A DNA stretch of 44,465 nucleotides. It comes from Bacteroidales bacterium. GTDB lineage: Bacteria > Bacteroidota > Bacteroidia > Bacteroidales > JAADJA01. The notes beneath the pieces are model-generated. The model had not been told where the DNA came from. It did not search any database and was given only the letters and a program-made list of their open reading frames with translations. Shown here one piece after another: positions 44,428 to 44,465 of the stretch. Location of the stretch: contig JAGQVF010000098.1 of NCBI GenBank assembly GCA_020438135.1, forward strand, positions 27,348 through 71,812. Direction: 5' to 3'. Position numbers and translations under genes: made by a program. Positions within the stretch are counted from its first letter, which is position 1. Each line of letters starts with the position of its first letter.

Positions 44428-44465
44428 GTGAAGTTCAAAGACATCACAGGTCATCATGCCATCAA
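44428..44465 (+). CDS. holB: Start of a gene, possibly DNA polymerase III subunit delta' (truncated by window edge)
   Basis: A GTG start with AAAGGA six bases upstream opens a frame reading MKFKDITGHHAI to the window end. This resembles the N-terminus of Bacteroidota delta' clamp-loader subunits (pattern MxFKDIxGxxxI). Only twelve residues are available, so the identity is tentative. Confidence 0.4.
   Translation, partial: MKFKDITGHHAI

Noticed and set aside
1..44465. tRNA, rRNA, CRISPR, insertion sequences, att sites, frameshifted genes
   Set aside because: Both strands and all gaps were read; no cloverleaf-like sequence, regularly spaced repeats, transposase motif, terminal inverted repeats or broken reading frames were seen. 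A covariance-model scan would be needed to exclude small structured RNAs.

Overview
The window reads as chromosomal DNA of a member of the Bacteroidota, most likely order Bacteroidales or a close relative. The evidence is SusC/SusD/SusE-type outer-membrane proteins, several proteins with C-terminal type IX secretion (T9SS) sorting domains, a PorE-like TPR/PD40/OmpA protein, DUF4271 next to hemD, and repeated TAnnTTTG-type -7 promoter boxes. Genus cannot be decided. No rRNA, tRNA, CRISPR array, insertion sequence, phage gene or transcription factor was recognised.

Layout. 1-8.6 kb, all on +: a secreted CotH-kinase/lamin-tail protein with a T9SS signal; chorismate synthase (aroC); an AsmA-family envelope protein with an unusual hendecad coiled-coil tail; a strong terminator; and a TPR-PD40-OmpA protein resembling PorE. 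8.7-12 kb: an ADP-forming acyl-CoA synthetase fused to a GNAT domain, converging on adenylate kinase (adk). 12.1-19.6 kb: a compact + strand run of DUF4271, hemD, rnpA, yidD, an S41 protease, an O-antigen-ligase-like membrane protein, cytidine deaminase, a hotdog thioesterase and a ChaN-like protein. 19.6-27.7 kb: mixed-strand genes, namely an unrecognised helical protein, a T9SS beta-helix protein, a second S41 protease, an MFS-type transporter, rubrerythrin, acyl-ACP thioesterase and an AEC transporter. 27.8-34.1 kb, -: one giant (2095 aa) secreted protein with Asp-box repeats, two GEVED domains, a long beta-solenoid and a dockerin-like C-terminal module. 34.7-44.4 kb, +: a glycan-utilisation locus of SusC, SusD, a SusE/F-like lipoprotein and a GH13 alpha-amylase carrying a T9SS tail. 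The last 38 bases probably begin holB.

How the genes fit together. The right-hand locus is a starch/alpha-glucan capture and uptake system: the GH13 enzyme cuts outside the cell, the SusE-like lipoprotein holds glucan, and SusD/SusC import oligosaccharides. The presence of T9SS cargo proteins implies a T9SS encoded elsewhere, and the PorE-like protein may anchor that machine. The central block is housekeeping: haem synthesis, RNase P, membrane insertion, envelope proteolysis, nucleotide salvage and acyl thioester chemistry.

The least explained items are the ten-fold hendecad tail of the AsmA protein, the C-terminal module of the giant surface protein, the 169-aa orphan, and a perfect 10-bp inverted repeat overlapping the rubrerythrin promoter. 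I did not find a clear-cut new multi-gene system.
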